NCBI GenBank assembly: GCA_017621735.1
Contig: JAGASM010000035.1
Span: 33,069-97,068, forward strand
Source of the DNA: Clostridia bacterium
GTDB taxonomy: Bacteria > Bacillota > Clostridia > Christensenellales > Borkfalkiaceae
Reading direction: 5' to 3'
Length of the DNA stretch: 64,000 nucleotides
Positions 34,957-44,588 of this stretch are shown here, piece by piece (the stretch's first letter is position 1; the number at the start of each line of letters is the position of its first letter). A program made the position numbers and the translations under genes. Under the pieces are notes generated by a model. It searched no databases and was not told where the DNA came from. It saw only the letters and a program-made list of their open reading frames with translations.

Positions 34957-34984
34957 TTGACAGATGGGGGGGGTATGATAATAT
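34957..34984 (+). promoter_or_regulatory. Promoter of surface operon 1 with a G8 tract in its spacer
   Basis: TTGACA (34957-34962), then GAT and eight G (34966-34973), then TAATAT (34979-34984; 16-bp spacer). A better-scoring TATAAT at 34984 would need a 21-bp spacer. Slippage in the G tract would alter the spacer, as in poly-G phase-variable promoters of other bacteria. Confidence 0.65.
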
Positions 34985-35078
34985 ATAATTAGTATTAAAA
35001 GAATGCCTTTTTGCGCCAAAAAAAGAAGTGATGTTTTGAGTGCGTAATCAACCAAAAGGGCAAATCAGTTGAGGTTTT

Positions 35079-37412
35079 ATGAAAAAATTCATCGTAACAA
35101 CCGCACTTTTGACTGCATTCGTCGGCTCCGCTACGGGAGTCGTCGCGTTTGCTGCGGAAGACGGGTACAACGCATGGATGGGCGGATCGGTTTCGCCCGT
35201 TCATACGGCGGACGGGGTATGGCAATCGAACGCGATGCTTTCTTCAAGTTCCGTGTACTACATGGCGGAAGAGGACAGAGGGGAGGAAAATCAATTTCTC
35301 CGTCTTGCAAATTTTGACGGGATTGCGGACAGCGAGCAAACAGCCGTCAATTTTTCCCTTTCCGCACAGTCTGAAAGCGGCGCGCTTGCCATAGCGTTTT
35401 CCTACCGTTTTGTGGAAGGAAAGACGAGGTATGCGGACGAAGATCCCGTACTTACGTTTTCCGCAGGCGGAAGCGCGATGACGCTGACGTTTGCCGATTT
35501 GCAACTTTCCGCGCAGGGAAACCGCGGTTGGAACGAAAAGACGGTTTCCGTATCGCCGTCGGTTACAGCCGACCGATTGACGGTAACCTATCATTTTGAA
35601 CGCGGTGCGACCTATCAAAACGATTTGTGTTATTTTGATATCGACGACGTTGCGGTAACTTCGGGCGGAGTGAGTTTGTTTGAAAACGGTTCGTTCGAGT
35701 TTGCAACCGTCGATAAAACGACGCTCGTCGAATCCTTCCTCTACCAAACGGGCGAAGGACAGGCAGAATATCTTCTCGGTGCGGAAGATATGATCGACTA
35801 CGGAGTGAATACCGTCTATTCGCAAACGGAAAAAACGACGTTTAGCGGCGGAAAGACGGCGGCTCCCCTTGCCGCTTCCGGAAGCAACGGAACGTATCGC
35901 GGGGCGACGTCCGTCAAAGCGGGGGAAAGCGATTGCTTTGCCGTGTACAACGAGACGGAAGACAATACCTTTCTCCGCATGGGCAATTTTAACGCGAAAG
36001 AAGGGGTGAACGCGACGCGCTTCGTCATGTACTTTTATAACAGTTTGACGGGGCAGCAAGAAAATATGCCCGCGACTCCGCAAATCGTCTTTTCCTTCGA
36101 CTATCGGTTGTACCTCGACGACGTAGAAGCAATCAAGCGGAGCGGAAGCGACGCGGTGTTCTATATGGACACCCGTTCGTCGTCGGCAAACAACTCGGGC
36201 TACGTCGAACTCGCCGATTTGACCGTCAACGAACAAGGGGACGATACGTGGCATACTTACACGGGAATTTTGGAAACGCGCCGTACGACGACGGAATATT
36301 TTTCCTTTCAATTTTTCGGGGAAGAGAAAGCCTCTTTCGAAACGGCTACTTACGTCGATATCGACAACTTCTCCGTTAAGACGCAAACGGGGGATTTGAA
36401 CTACGCGCACCTTGCGGGCACGTTTGAAGGAATGGCGGTTTCCACCTCAACGGTAGATCCGTTAAACGGACAGGTATCCAACGACGCGACGCTCGGAATT
36501 GCGGGAGAAAAGGTGGCGATCGACGGACAAAATTACGGTTTGCAGTTGCAACCGACGGCGTCCGCGTCCATTTTGTTGAACTGGACGCCGACGACCAACG
36601 TCTATCACGTTTCTTTCTTTACGAACGGGACGGGGGAATTTGAACTGTACTTTTCGGGCAGAAGCGGAGAGCGTATTCGGTTTGAGATCGCGCGTACGGG
36701 AGAACAAACGGTCGACGGGACGCAAATCAGCGTAACGGAGTGCGGAGAAGGGTTCCTTTGCAATTTATATTTTGCACGTCGGGCACCCGAACGCATGCAG
36801 TCGCTCGATTTTGTCAACGTAGGTACGACGGCTTGCATTCTTGACGATATCTTTATCGGAGAAGTGCAGTCGGTGTGCGCGACGGCGGGCGATTACGAAG
36901 AATACTTCACGTCCCTTTCCGAATTAAAGGCGGAATACGAACGAGAGAAGAATAATTACACGGCGGCAACGGATAAGCAAATCCGTCTTGCGCTTTACGA
37001 CGCGTCCTTGATTACCGAGTACAGTTCGGCGGAGAGAATGACCGCCTGCGTCAACGCTCTTTCCGCGCTGTTGGAAAACGGAGCGAAAAAAGCGGACATG
37101 ACGAAACTGAACGGGGCAATCGAACTTGCCGAAACGATTTTGCGGGAAGGGAGCAAAGAGGAATACCTTCCTTCCGGATGGATCGCCTTCCGCAATGCGT
37201 TGAAAAAGGCATACGCCGTTACGGACGAAACGGTTCAAAGCGAAGTGGATGCGATTGAGTACGAGTTGCGCAGTTGCGTTTCCAACTTGCAAAAGTTCCC
37301 CGAAGAGGAAAACAACGGACTTGCCATTGCGCTCGGCGTAAGCGGCGGCGCTTTGGGACTTGGCGGAATCGCACTTGGAGCATTCTTGGTGCAAAGGAGG
37401 AAAAAGGCATGA
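35079..37412 (+). CDS. Secreted, membrane-anchored surface protein with carbohydrate-binding-like domains and a FIVAR domain
   Basis: 777 residues. Signal peptide ends around VVAFAAEDG. Two or three similar beta-rich regions follow (about 35-210, 245-440, 450-600; repeating F...FDYR, YVDIDNFSV and WHTYTG elements), resembling carbohydrate-binding or LamG-like folds. Residues ~685-750 fit FIVAR (LNGAIELAETIL, then YLPSGWIAFRNALKKA and VDAIEYELRSCVSNLQK). The C-terminus is a Gly/Ala-rich membrane helix and RRKKA tail; there is no LPxTG. First gene of surface operon 1; it overlaps the next by ATGA. Likely an adhesin or glycan-binding protein. Confidence 0.8.
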   Translation: MKKFIVTTALLTAFVGSATGVVAFAAEDGYNAWMGGSVSPVHTADGVWQSNAMLSSSSVYYMAEEDRGEENQFLRLANFDGIADSEQTAVNFSLSAQSESGALAIAFSYRFVEGKTRYADEDPVLTFSAGGSAMTLTFADLQLSAQGNRGWNEKTVSVSPSVTADRLTVTYHFERGATYQNDLCYFDIDDVAVTSGGVSLFENGSFEFATVDKTTLVESFLYQTGEGQAEYLLGAEDMIDYGVNTVYSQTEKTTFSGGKTAAPLAASGSNGTYRGATSVKAGESDCFAVYNETEDNTFLRMGNFNAKEGVNATRFVMYFYNSLTGQQENMPATPQIVFSFDYRLYLDDVEAIKRSGSDAVFYMDTRSSSANNSGYVELADLTVNEQGDDTWHTYTGILETRRTTTEYFSFQFFGEEKASFETATYVDIDNFSVKTQTGDLNYAHLAGTFEGMAVSTSTVDPLNGQVSNDATLGIAGEKVAIDGQNYGLQLQPTASASILLNWTPTTNVYHVSFFTNGTGEFELYFSGRSGERIRFEIARTGEQTVDGTQISVTECGEGFLCNLYFARRAPERMQSLDFVNVGTTACILDDIFIGEVQSVCATAGDYEEYFTSLSELKAEYEREKNNYTAATDKQIRLALYDASLITEYSSAERMTACVNALSALLENGAKKADMTKLNGAIELAETILREGSKEEYLPSGWIAFRNALKKAYAVTDETVQSEVDAIEYELRSCVSNLQKFPEEENNGLAIALGVSGGALGLGGIALGAFLVQRRKKA

Positions 37413-39292
37413 AAGGAAAGAGAGTGATCACAAGCACGCTTGCCGTGCTCCCGCTTGCCATTGCGGTCGCCGCAGTCATTCCCCCGTCGGAGGGCAAAGA
37501 ATCGATCGCGGTCAACGCGCAAACGAACGGTGCCGATTTTCGTAACGACGTAATAAAGTACGAATTAAGCGAACCGCTTGCAAACAATCCGAACACGTTT
37601 GAATGCCGCATTCTCATTGAAAAGGACGTGGAAGGAGAAGTAGGGAACATTTTCAGTAACGAAATAAAAATCGATACGCCTACCGTTTCTTACTCCGTTA
37701 CCCACAAAGGGAACTTGCGGGTAAACTGGAACAATTACGAAAAGAATCTTGTCTTTGAAAATTACGATCTCCGCACGGGAGAGTGGGAACACGTTTCCGT
37801 CGTGCGCAATCCGTCCGAGGGATCGTTTGAAATGTACGTTGACGGTGTGTCCGTACAAAAGATCACGCAAGGCGCAGGATCGGATATCGAAGAGTTTTAT
37901 ATGGAGCACTGTATCGGTGCCGATCAGCAGGTTGCGTATGCGCCAAAAGTTCCCTTCCACGGGAAGATTGCGCAGGTTACCATTTATTCGGAAACGCTCT
38001 CCGCGGGCGAAATTATGCGCGATTATAAAAACGGGGGCGCAATTAGCGGTCAAACGCGGGAAAACTTGATTTTTAACGGTATTTTGCAAACCTCGTCCGT
38101 CGTGGTAGAAGATAATTCCATCTATCAAAACGACGCGTATCTCGCATCAAACGATTTCTTCTTTGAAGGGGAAACGTTTGAAACGAAAGATTATACGTTG
38201 GCAATTCTTCCCGATATGCAGGTTATGACCAACCACCATCAACCTGCGCTCGATACCATTTCTTCTTATATCGTTGAAAATGCGGCGGAGAAGAAAATTG
38301 CGGCGACCATTTCCGTCGGCGATATGACGGACGGCATTACAAACGGCAAGGACTGGGACAGACAGTACAATAAAATTTCCGCCGTCATGGAAAAAATCGG
38401 CACGGTAACGCCGTACGTCGTTTGCGCGGGCAACCACGACTACGACAACGAGTGTTCCACCGACCATTCGCTTACGCATATGAACAACGCATTCCCGATC
38501 TCCGAGATCAGTCAGTGGGATTGCTGGGGCGGTTCGCAAGATCCGGACAATATTATCAATGCCTATTATTTATTCGAACTCTGCGGGGTGAAATATTTGA
38601 TTTTCTCTATCGACTTCGGACCTTCCGACGATACGATAGAATGGGGGAAACGCATCACCGAACAGTATCCCGACCACCGCATTATCGTCGTAACGCACGG
38701 ACATCTTGCGCCCGACGGGCAGTATACTTCTCACGCCGGTTACGGATTTTTCAATAAGACGAGCGTCAACGAGCCGATCGAAGTTTGGGACAAGTGGCTG
38801 CGTCATTATCCGAATATCTTCATGACGCTTTCGGGGCACGTGCTCGGCGATAGCATTACGCTTGAAGAAACGGTGGGCGACCACGGAAACGTCGTTGCGA
38901 ATTTTATGCTCAACGGACAGTGGGCGCTCGTAAGCAACGGCATTGAAGCGTTTGTCGGACTCTTTAACTTCGACGAACAAAATCAACGTATTTATATCAA
39001 CTATTTGAGTACCATTCATAAGCAGTTGTACGATTTCCACAATCAGTTTGTGTACAGTTTTAAGGGAAAAACGCCGCTCACGAGCACTTATTACGAAGAA
39101 GCGGCGGCGGAAGAGATTTCCCGCGAGCAAACGTTGAAAGCGCTGGCAGAAGGCGCGGGGATTTTTGGAGAAGTGCTCCCCGAAGGGGAAAAACCCGTAT
39201 CCCTTGGATTGATTTTGGGCGTTGGCGCGATTGCGGCTACGGCGGGAATTGTAACGGCGGTAGCAGTGAAGCGTAGGAGGAAAGATCAATGA
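37409..39292 (+). CDS. Secreted LamG-like plus calcineurin-type metallophosphoesterase, C-terminally anchored
   Basis: 627 residues from ATG 37409, overlapping the previous stop (ATGA) behind AGGAGG. Signal peptide (~1-36), LamG/concanavalin-like domain (~40-205, with GEWEHVSVVRNP and MYVDGVSV), then a metallophosphoesterase (~250-540): LAILPDMQVM, SVGDMTDG, CAGNHDYDNE, VVTHGHLAPDG, LSGHVLGD, matching the D-x-H / GDxxD / GNHD / H metal ligands, although the first motif has Asp-Met-Gln rather than DxH. The C-terminal membrane helix is followed by KRRRKDQ. A paralogue lies in operon 2 (54406). The substrate is unknown. Confidence 0.85.
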   Translation: MKGKRVITSTLAVLPLAIAVAAVIPPSEGKESIAVNAQTNGADFRNDVIKYELSEPLANNPNTFECRILIEKDVEGEVGNIFSNEIKIDTPTVSYSVTHKGNLRVNWNNYEKNLVFENYDLRTGEWEHVSVVRNPSEGSFEMYVDGVSVQKITQGAGSDIEEFYMEHCIGADQQVAYAPKVPFHGKIAQVTIYSETLSAGEIMRDYKNGGAISGQTRENLIFNGILQTSSVVVEDNSIYQNDAYLASNDFFFEGETFETKDYTLAILPDMQVMTNHHQPALDTISSYIVENAAEKKIAATISVGDMTDGITNGKDWDRQYNKISAVMEKIGTVTPYVVCAGNHDYDNECSTDHSLTHMNNAFPISEISQWDCWGGSQDPDNIINAYYLFELCGVKYLIFSIDFGPSDDTIEWGKRITEQYPDHRIIVVTHGHLAPDGQYTSHAGYGFFNKTSVNEPIEVWDKWLRHYPNIFMTLSGHVLGDSITLEETVGDHGNVVANFMLNGQWALVSNGIEAFVGLFNFDEQNQRIYINYLSTIHKQLYDFHNQFVYSFKGKTPLTSTYYEEAAAEEISREQTLKALAEGAGIFGEVLPEGEKPVSLGLILGVGAIAATAGIVTAVAVKRRRKDQ

Positions 39293-41445
39293 AAAAATTG
39301 TTTCAAAGTTTGGTAAGCCTCCTTTGCGCGGGCGCGCTGTGTCTTTCTTTCGTCGGCTGCGAAGATCAAAGCGGCGCGTACTCGGTTACCGTTGCGGAAA
39401 GCCGTTACGGCGAGGGAACGGTACGGGCAAGTGCGGACGCGGGGGACGTCGTTACGGTCGACGTGGACGCGGAACGCGGATACGCCGTACAGGCAATATA
39501 CGTAGACGGACAAAAAATTCAGGGGAACAGTTTCCCGATGCCCGCCCGCGACGTCGTCGTGAGTATCTCCTATACGAGTTTGGCGGAGGGGGCGTACTCC
39601 GTCAACGTGCAAGCGGATGAAAACGGAGCGCTCATCGCCGATTTGGCAAAGGCGAACGAGGGGGATACGGTAACGTTGCAGTTTTTCCCTGCATATAACC
39701 GCATGCTTTCAAAGTACGAAGTAGACGGGACGGCGATCGAGGGGAATACCTTCCAAATGCCCGCAAAGGACGTTTCCGTAACGGCGCGAACGGAAAAGCC
39801 GATTGCAGACAACGCGCTTTCCCTCTCCGTTACGACGAGTTATTACGAGGCGACGTCTTACTGGATGGCACGGTATCTTGAAAACGGGCTTGAAGTAAAG
39901 GCGATTGTTGACGATCCGATCCTTTATACGTCGCGCGAACTGCAACCGACGGTCGGATATCACGACAATATCGAGTTTATCGTCAGTTATTCGGATACGT
40001 CCGATTATACCGCAAACGACATCAAGGTACTCGTTACCGCCGCCGGGGATTATTACGTTCAATTTTACAGCAACGGCTGGCAGACGACGGGCGATAGCGG
40101 AATTACGATTTCCGCAAACTACTGCACCCTTCAAACGCACGGATTTAACGGCTACGAAGTAACGGTGCTTATCTCTTACAGCCGAATCGGTCAAACGTAT
40201 CAAAGCGCGCAGGGAAATCTTGCAATTTGCCCTGCGATGCGCAATACGACGGCGTATTATCACAGCAACTTTGCGTGTTATTCGGAGTTGAACTGCTCGT
40301 GGGACAATCCGTTAACGCACCCTGTTTTGGGAGCGGACGGAACCTTCCATTCCGTTTTCGCCAAAGCGGAACGGCTCGTCGTCAGCGACGGGTTGCTCGC
40401 AACGGCGGAAGGGGGCGTGCTCAAATCCCTCTTTAACAACACGTTTACGGTAACGGAATACAATCAAACGACGGCTTATTGGAAAGAAAATATCGACGTC
40501 ATTGCGGAATTTGAGCCGACGGAAGTGCTCTTCTCTTGCGGGACGACCGATCTTGTCAATATGAGTCCTTTGCGTGCATTTATTGATTTTAGAGAATTTT
40601 ACGAAGTATTCCAAGAGAAGGTGGACTGTACGCTCACCGTCGTTTCGGCGATTCCTACCATTTCCGCGTTAGCGGATCCGAATGCCGTCGTCGCGTATAA
40701 CGGCATGGTGGAAGAGTTTATCGAAGAGCAAACGGGCGTACGCTTTGTCGATCTTTGTTCTCACTTCTACCGCGACGGCGTACTCAATCAAACGTTCTAC
40801 GCATCGTCGACGACGACGCTTTCCGATACGGGCAACGCCCTTTTGTTTAACGTCTTGCGCGAGAATTACGGCGCGTCGGTACAAGGGGATGCGAGTCAAA
40901 CGTGGGGGAACGCGGGCGACTTTATTACCATCGGGGCGTGGAATCACGTCGGCGATACGCTTTCGATTACGACGGGCGGCGTAAACCGCATTTACTATAA
41001 GAATTTTAGCGGACAAGATTTTGTTTTCAAAGCAAAACTTACGGTTACGGGACACTATAACGGGGATCAATATCCGAAATTCGGGATGTTTGCCGCAGGG
41101 CAGGCGGCGGTGCGTTACTGCTTTATCTATGCGGACGGTCTTACCAAGAAAAACGCAGGCTCGGTTGTACGCGACTATATGGGATACCATTGGGAAGACA
41201 CAAAGGAAACGCCCGTTGCAAATCTCTCGTACACAAACGGGGATTACGCGGATTTCACCGTGGCAAAATCGGGAAATTCCATTGTGTTCAAACTCGGCGA
41301 TTCCGTCGTTTACCGCGGTTCGTGTTCCGAACTCGACGGGCAAGATTTGACCATCGGTTTATTCTCGTTTAACCTTGGAATGACGGCGAAAGAGTGGAGC
41401 GTGCAAACGGACGCACAATCGATTGAGGAGGCGATCGCACAATGA
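39289..41445 (+). CDS. Lipoprotein with InlB-like repeats, an SGNH-like domain and a LamG-like domain
   Basis: 718 residues. Lipobox SFVGC. Two divergent InlB-type repeats (~30-165; VDGQKIQGNSFPMPARDVVV), then a beta region, then a GDSL/SGNH-like fold (~340-530; LVVSDGLLATA, VLFSCGTTDLVNM, FVDLCSHFY, TTLSDTGNALLF). The catalytic Gly-Asp-Ser order is Ser-Asp-Gly and the C-terminal His of the HLS...G element is Thr, so hydrolysis is doubtful. The final ~170 residues are LamG/DUF1080-like. ATGA overlaps link it to both neighbours. Confidence 0.75.
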   Translation: MKKLFQSLVSLLCAGALCLSFVGCEDQSGAYSVTVAESRYGEGTVRASADAGDVVTVDVDAERGYAVQAIYVDGQKIQGNSFPMPARDVVVSISYTSLAEGAYSVNVQADENGALIADLAKANEGDTVTLQFFPAYNRMLSKYEVDGTAIEGNTFQMPAKDVSVTARTEKPIADNALSLSVTTSYYEATSYWMARYLENGLEVKAIVDDPILYTSRELQPTVGYHDNIEFIVSYSDTSDYTANDIKVLVTAAGDYYVQFYSNGWQTTGDSGITISANYCTLQTHGFNGYEVTVLISYSRIGQTYQSAQGNLAICPAMRNTTAYYHSNFACYSELNCSWDNPLTHPVLGADGTFHSVFAKAERLVVSDGLLATAEGGVLKSLFNNTFTVTEYNQTTAYWKENIDVIAEFEPTEVLFSCGTTDLVNMSPLRAFIDFREFYEVFQEKVDCTLTVVSAIPTISALADPNAVVAYNGMVEEFIEEQTGVRFVDLCSHFYRDGVLNQTFYASSTTTLSDTGNALLFNVLRENYGASVQGDASQTWGNAGDFITIGAWNHVGDTLSITTGGVNRIYYKNFSGQDFVFKAKLTVTGHYNGDQYPKFGMFAAGQAAVRYCFIYADGLTKKNAGSVVRDYMGYHWEDTKETPVANLSYTNGDYADFTVAKSGNSIVFKLGDSVVYRGSCSELDGQDLTIGLFSFNLGMTAKEWSVQTDAQSIEEAIAQ

Positions 41446-44400
41446 GAAAATTATTAAAAAATTTAACCGTTGTCGTATTCTTCTTCCTTATTTCCGCATT
41501 TTGCCTGACGGCGTGTAAGCCGGACGACGTTGGCAGTACGGACGTTACCGTCAACTTTGTAGACGGGAGCGGCAACGTTCTTTACGTCGATACCGTGCAA
41601 TCGGGCGGTGTTCCCGCATACGAAGGCGAAACTCCGACGCAATCGCAATCAAGGGCGGAAACGTTTACCTTTGCGGGGTGGAGTCTTGGCGGCTCGGTGT
41701 ATTCAGGCGAACTTCCCAAGGTAACGGAAAACACCACCTTCACCGCGGCGTTTACTTCTACCTTGCGCACGTACGAGATTACCTTCCTCGTTGGAGAAGA
41801 CGAATACGTACAGTCGGTTGAATACGGTCAAACGCCCGCATTTAGCGGAGAGATACAGTTTATCGACGGGGACGACTACTGCGAAATCGTCGGTTGGGAC
41901 AGTGCGCTTTCTCCCGTAGAAGGAGATAAAAAATATCAAGCGGTCATCGAGCGTACGCGCGGGGCAAAAGCCGAATTTTACGATGAGGACGGCACCCTTC
42001 TTTATACGGACGCCATCGTCGTAGGCGAAGTGCCCGTATACGGCGGCGACGCGCTTGTAAAAGAAAGTACGGTCAGCGAAACGTTTACCTTCGTCGGTTG
42101 GCGTTCGGGGGAAACGGTTTACACAACGCTTCCCGCAGTTACGGAAAACACCTCATTTACCGCAGTATACGAAAGTTCGGTACGCGAGTATGAAATTACC
42201 TTTACCGTTGACGGCGATCAAACGGTAATCAGCGTTCCTTACGGACAAACGCCCTCCTATACGGGGGAAGAACAGTTCGTAAAGGACGGGATCAATTACT
42301 ATATCAAGAGTTGGAATAAGGCGTTTACGCCCGCAACGGAAAATACAGAGTACGTCGCGGTCGTTCGTCCGAGCGATACGGTTACCGTTACCTTTGTCGT
42401 CAACGGAGAATCGATTACGGAAACGGTCGTACGCGATCAAATTCCCAAGTTCTACGGCACGCCTTACCAAAGCGGAAATTCCGTTTGCACGTATTCCTTT
42501 GCGGGGTGGACGGACGGAGTACAAACGTACACGACGCTTCCCGCTGCAACGGTTAACGTTACTTATACCGCAGTTTTCGCGGAAGTATATAAGGAATACA
42601 GCGTTTCCTTCTATAGCGGAAACGATTTGATCTCCGAACAGACCTTCCTCTACGGCGAAACGCCCGTTTACGTCGGCAACGCTCCGACGCAAGAGGAGAG
42701 CGAACGCGTTTCCTACGTCTTTAAGGGTTGGAAAGCGGACGGCAAAAAGTATTACGGCGATCTCCCTGCGGTAACGGAAAACATCAACTATTACGCGTTC
42801 TTTGAAGAAACGCCCCGTTCGCTTGCGATAACGGTTGAATATAAGGCGGACGGAAGCGTAATCGATACAAAATCTTATTCTTATATTTACGGGGACAGTT
42901 ATCAAATTCAAACGCCCGTAAAGAGCGGATATACGCCCGACGTTCCTTATCTTTCGGGAACGGTTACGGAGAGCGAAACGTTCGTCGTTACCTATTCGCC
43001 TTCCGCCGTTTGGGCAGGGGACAGCGTCGCGTTTACGGGCGGCGGAACGCAAGACGATCCGTACCTCATTCAAAGCGGTGCAAACCTTGCTTACCTTGCG
43101 GCGAGCGTAGACGGGGGAACGAAGTATAGCGGAAATTACTTCCGCATGACGCAAAATATCGACTTGGCGGGACTTGCATGGAACGCCATCGGCACAAATT
43201 CCAAGGTCTTTGCGGGGACGTTCGACGGAAACGGCTTTACCATTTCGGGTTTGATGTACGACAACACGGGTGCTGATAGCGTTACGGAAAACAGAGGGAA
43301 CGGGCTTTTCTCCACGATAAACGGTGCGTCCATTCAAAATCTCTCCGTTTCCGGGTTCGTCCGTTCGGTTGCGCGCTATACGGGAATGCTCGTCGGAAAC
43401 TGTGCGGGGAACAGCGTCATTGACAACTGCAAGACGTACGGCGAGGTATACGGCTACGGCAACGTCGGCGGCATTGTCGGAATTATGAAAGGCACAATAA
43501 GCAACTGCGAAAATTACGCGCACGTCGGGGATAACGGAAATACAAGCGCATACCGTATCGGCGGAATCGCGGGGCTTCTCAATGCGGATGGTTCTTCCGC
43601 TACGAATTGCATCAACTACGGCTCCGTTTACGTGTCGGTAGGCTCCGGGCAAAACGGCGGCATCATCGGCAGAATGGAAAATTCGGTTACCTTAAAAAAC
43701 TGCGAAAACCGCGGCTACGTGTATTCGAATACCGATTCCGTCGGCGGAATCGTCGGTTACTACGCGCAAGGCACGAATTTAGAGTATCAAGGCTTAAAAA
43801 ACTACGCGCCCGTTGAAGGAAAAGCGTGGGTTGGCGGGATTGCAGGCACCATTTGCGGCGTCGATTTGAAATATTGCGAAAACCACGGTGCAGTAAAAGG
43901 CACGAGCCGTGTCGGCGGGCTTGTCGGCAGAATGGGCGAAGGGAGCAAATCAACCGTATGCGGGTTTGACCAATGCGCCAACTACGGAAGAATTACCGCG
44001 GCAGGCACCTATTGCGGAGGCATCGCGGGAGTCGCTTACGACGTAACGGAAAACTGCGTCAACTACGGCAAAATTATCAACACGGGCACGTCGACGGGCG
44101 GAATTATCGGCGCTTTGAGCGTCAATGCGAGCGCGGATACCCCGTATACGCCGATCGTGAGAAATTGCGCCAACTACGGCGAAATGTCGACGAAGGCGGA
44201 CGGAAACACCGTCGCGGGCGGCATTGTCGGGCGTACCGACCGTTCGGTCATCGGCAGTACCGTATACAATCCGCTTGTGCAAAATTGCCAAAACTATGCC
44301 GACGTTACCCTCATGGGCGGTTTTGCGGGCGGTATCATCGGCGCATGTAACGGCGGAATCATCGACGGTTGCATCAACTACGGCGCAGTCCTTGCGCAGA

Positions 44401-44570
44401 CGGGAACGTACGTCGGCGGAATTGCGGGGAGCAATTACGGCTACGGAACGGTCAAGGGGTGCGACAACTACGGCGCGGTCTACGGCGGCGCAACGTTTGG
44501 ACAAATCTGCGGGCAGTTGACAAACACGTCAACGGCAACTTCAAACCGCAGTCTTGGAAAATTGTTATAA
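41442..44570 (+). CDS. Large surface lipoprotein: InlB-type repeats, MucBP-like domain, GLUG repeats
   Basis: 1042 residues. Lipobox CLTAC at about residue 24. About six InlB-type (Listeria-Bacteroides) repeats (~30-450), each with YxITFxV...YG..P.Y.G...FAGW...Y....P.V..N..YTAVF. A MucBP-like domain (~455-510, VEYKADGSVIDTK) and a linker with DDPYLIQSGANLAYLA are followed by about a dozen GLUG-type repeats (NCxNYGxV...VGGIVG) to the end. There is no C-terminal anchor. It is probably an extended adhesin displayed by its lipid tail. Confidence 0.84.
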   Translation: MRKLLKNLTVVVFFFLISAFCLTACKPDDVGSTDVTVNFVDGSGNVLYVDTVQSGGVPAYEGETPTQSQSRAETFTFAGWSLGGSVYSGELPKVTENTTFTAAFTSTLRTYEITFLVGEDEYVQSVEYGQTPAFSGEIQFIDGDDYCEIVGWDSALSPVEGDKKYQAVIERTRGAKAEFYDEDGTLLYTDAIVVGEVPVYGGDALVKESTVSETFTFVGWRSGETVYTTLPAVTENTSFTAVYESSVREYEITFTVDGDQTVISVPYGQTPSYTGEEQFVKDGINYYIKSWNKAFTPATENTEYVAVVRPSDTVTVTFVVNGESITETVVRDQIPKFYGTPYQSGNSVCTYSFAGWTDGVQTYTTLPAATVNVTYTAVFAEVYKEYSVSFYSGNDLISEQTFLYGETPVYVGNAPTQEESERVSYVFKGWKADGKKYYGDLPAVTENINYYAFFEETPRSLAITVEYKADGSVIDTKSYSYIYGDSYQIQTPVKSGYTPDVPYLSGTVTESETFVVTYSPSAVWAGDSVAFTGGGTQDDPYLIQSGANLAYLAASVDGGTKYSGNYFRMTQNIDLAGLAWNAIGTNSKVFAGTFDGNGFTISGLMYDNTGADSVTENRGNGLFSTINGASIQNLSVSGFVRSVARYTGMLVGNCAGNSVIDNCKTYGEVYGYGNVGGIVGIMKGTISNCENYAHVGDNGNTSAYRIGGIAGLLNADGSSATNCINYGSVYVSVGSGQNGGIIGRMENSVTLKNCENRGYVYSNTDSVGGIVGYYAQGTNLEYQGLKNYAPVEGKAWVGGIAGTICGVDLKYCENHGAVKGTSRVGGLVGRMGEGSKSTVCGFDQCANYGRITAAGTYCGGIAGVAYDVTENCVNYGKIINTGTSTGGIIGALSVNASADTPYTPIVRNCANYGEMSTKADGNTVAGGIVGRTDRSVIGSTVYNPLVQNCQNYADVTLMGGFAGGIIGACNGGIIDGCINYGAVLAQTGTYVGGIAGSNYGYGTVKGCDNYGAVYGGATFGQICGQLTNTSTATSNRSLGKLL

Positions 44571-44588
44571 TATATAAGGAGGATAAGC

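Noticed and set aside
35079..37412. Sortase LPxTG anchor at the C-terminus
   Set aside because: The tail has a membrane helix and basic end but no LPxTG-like motif; no sortase gene is in the window.
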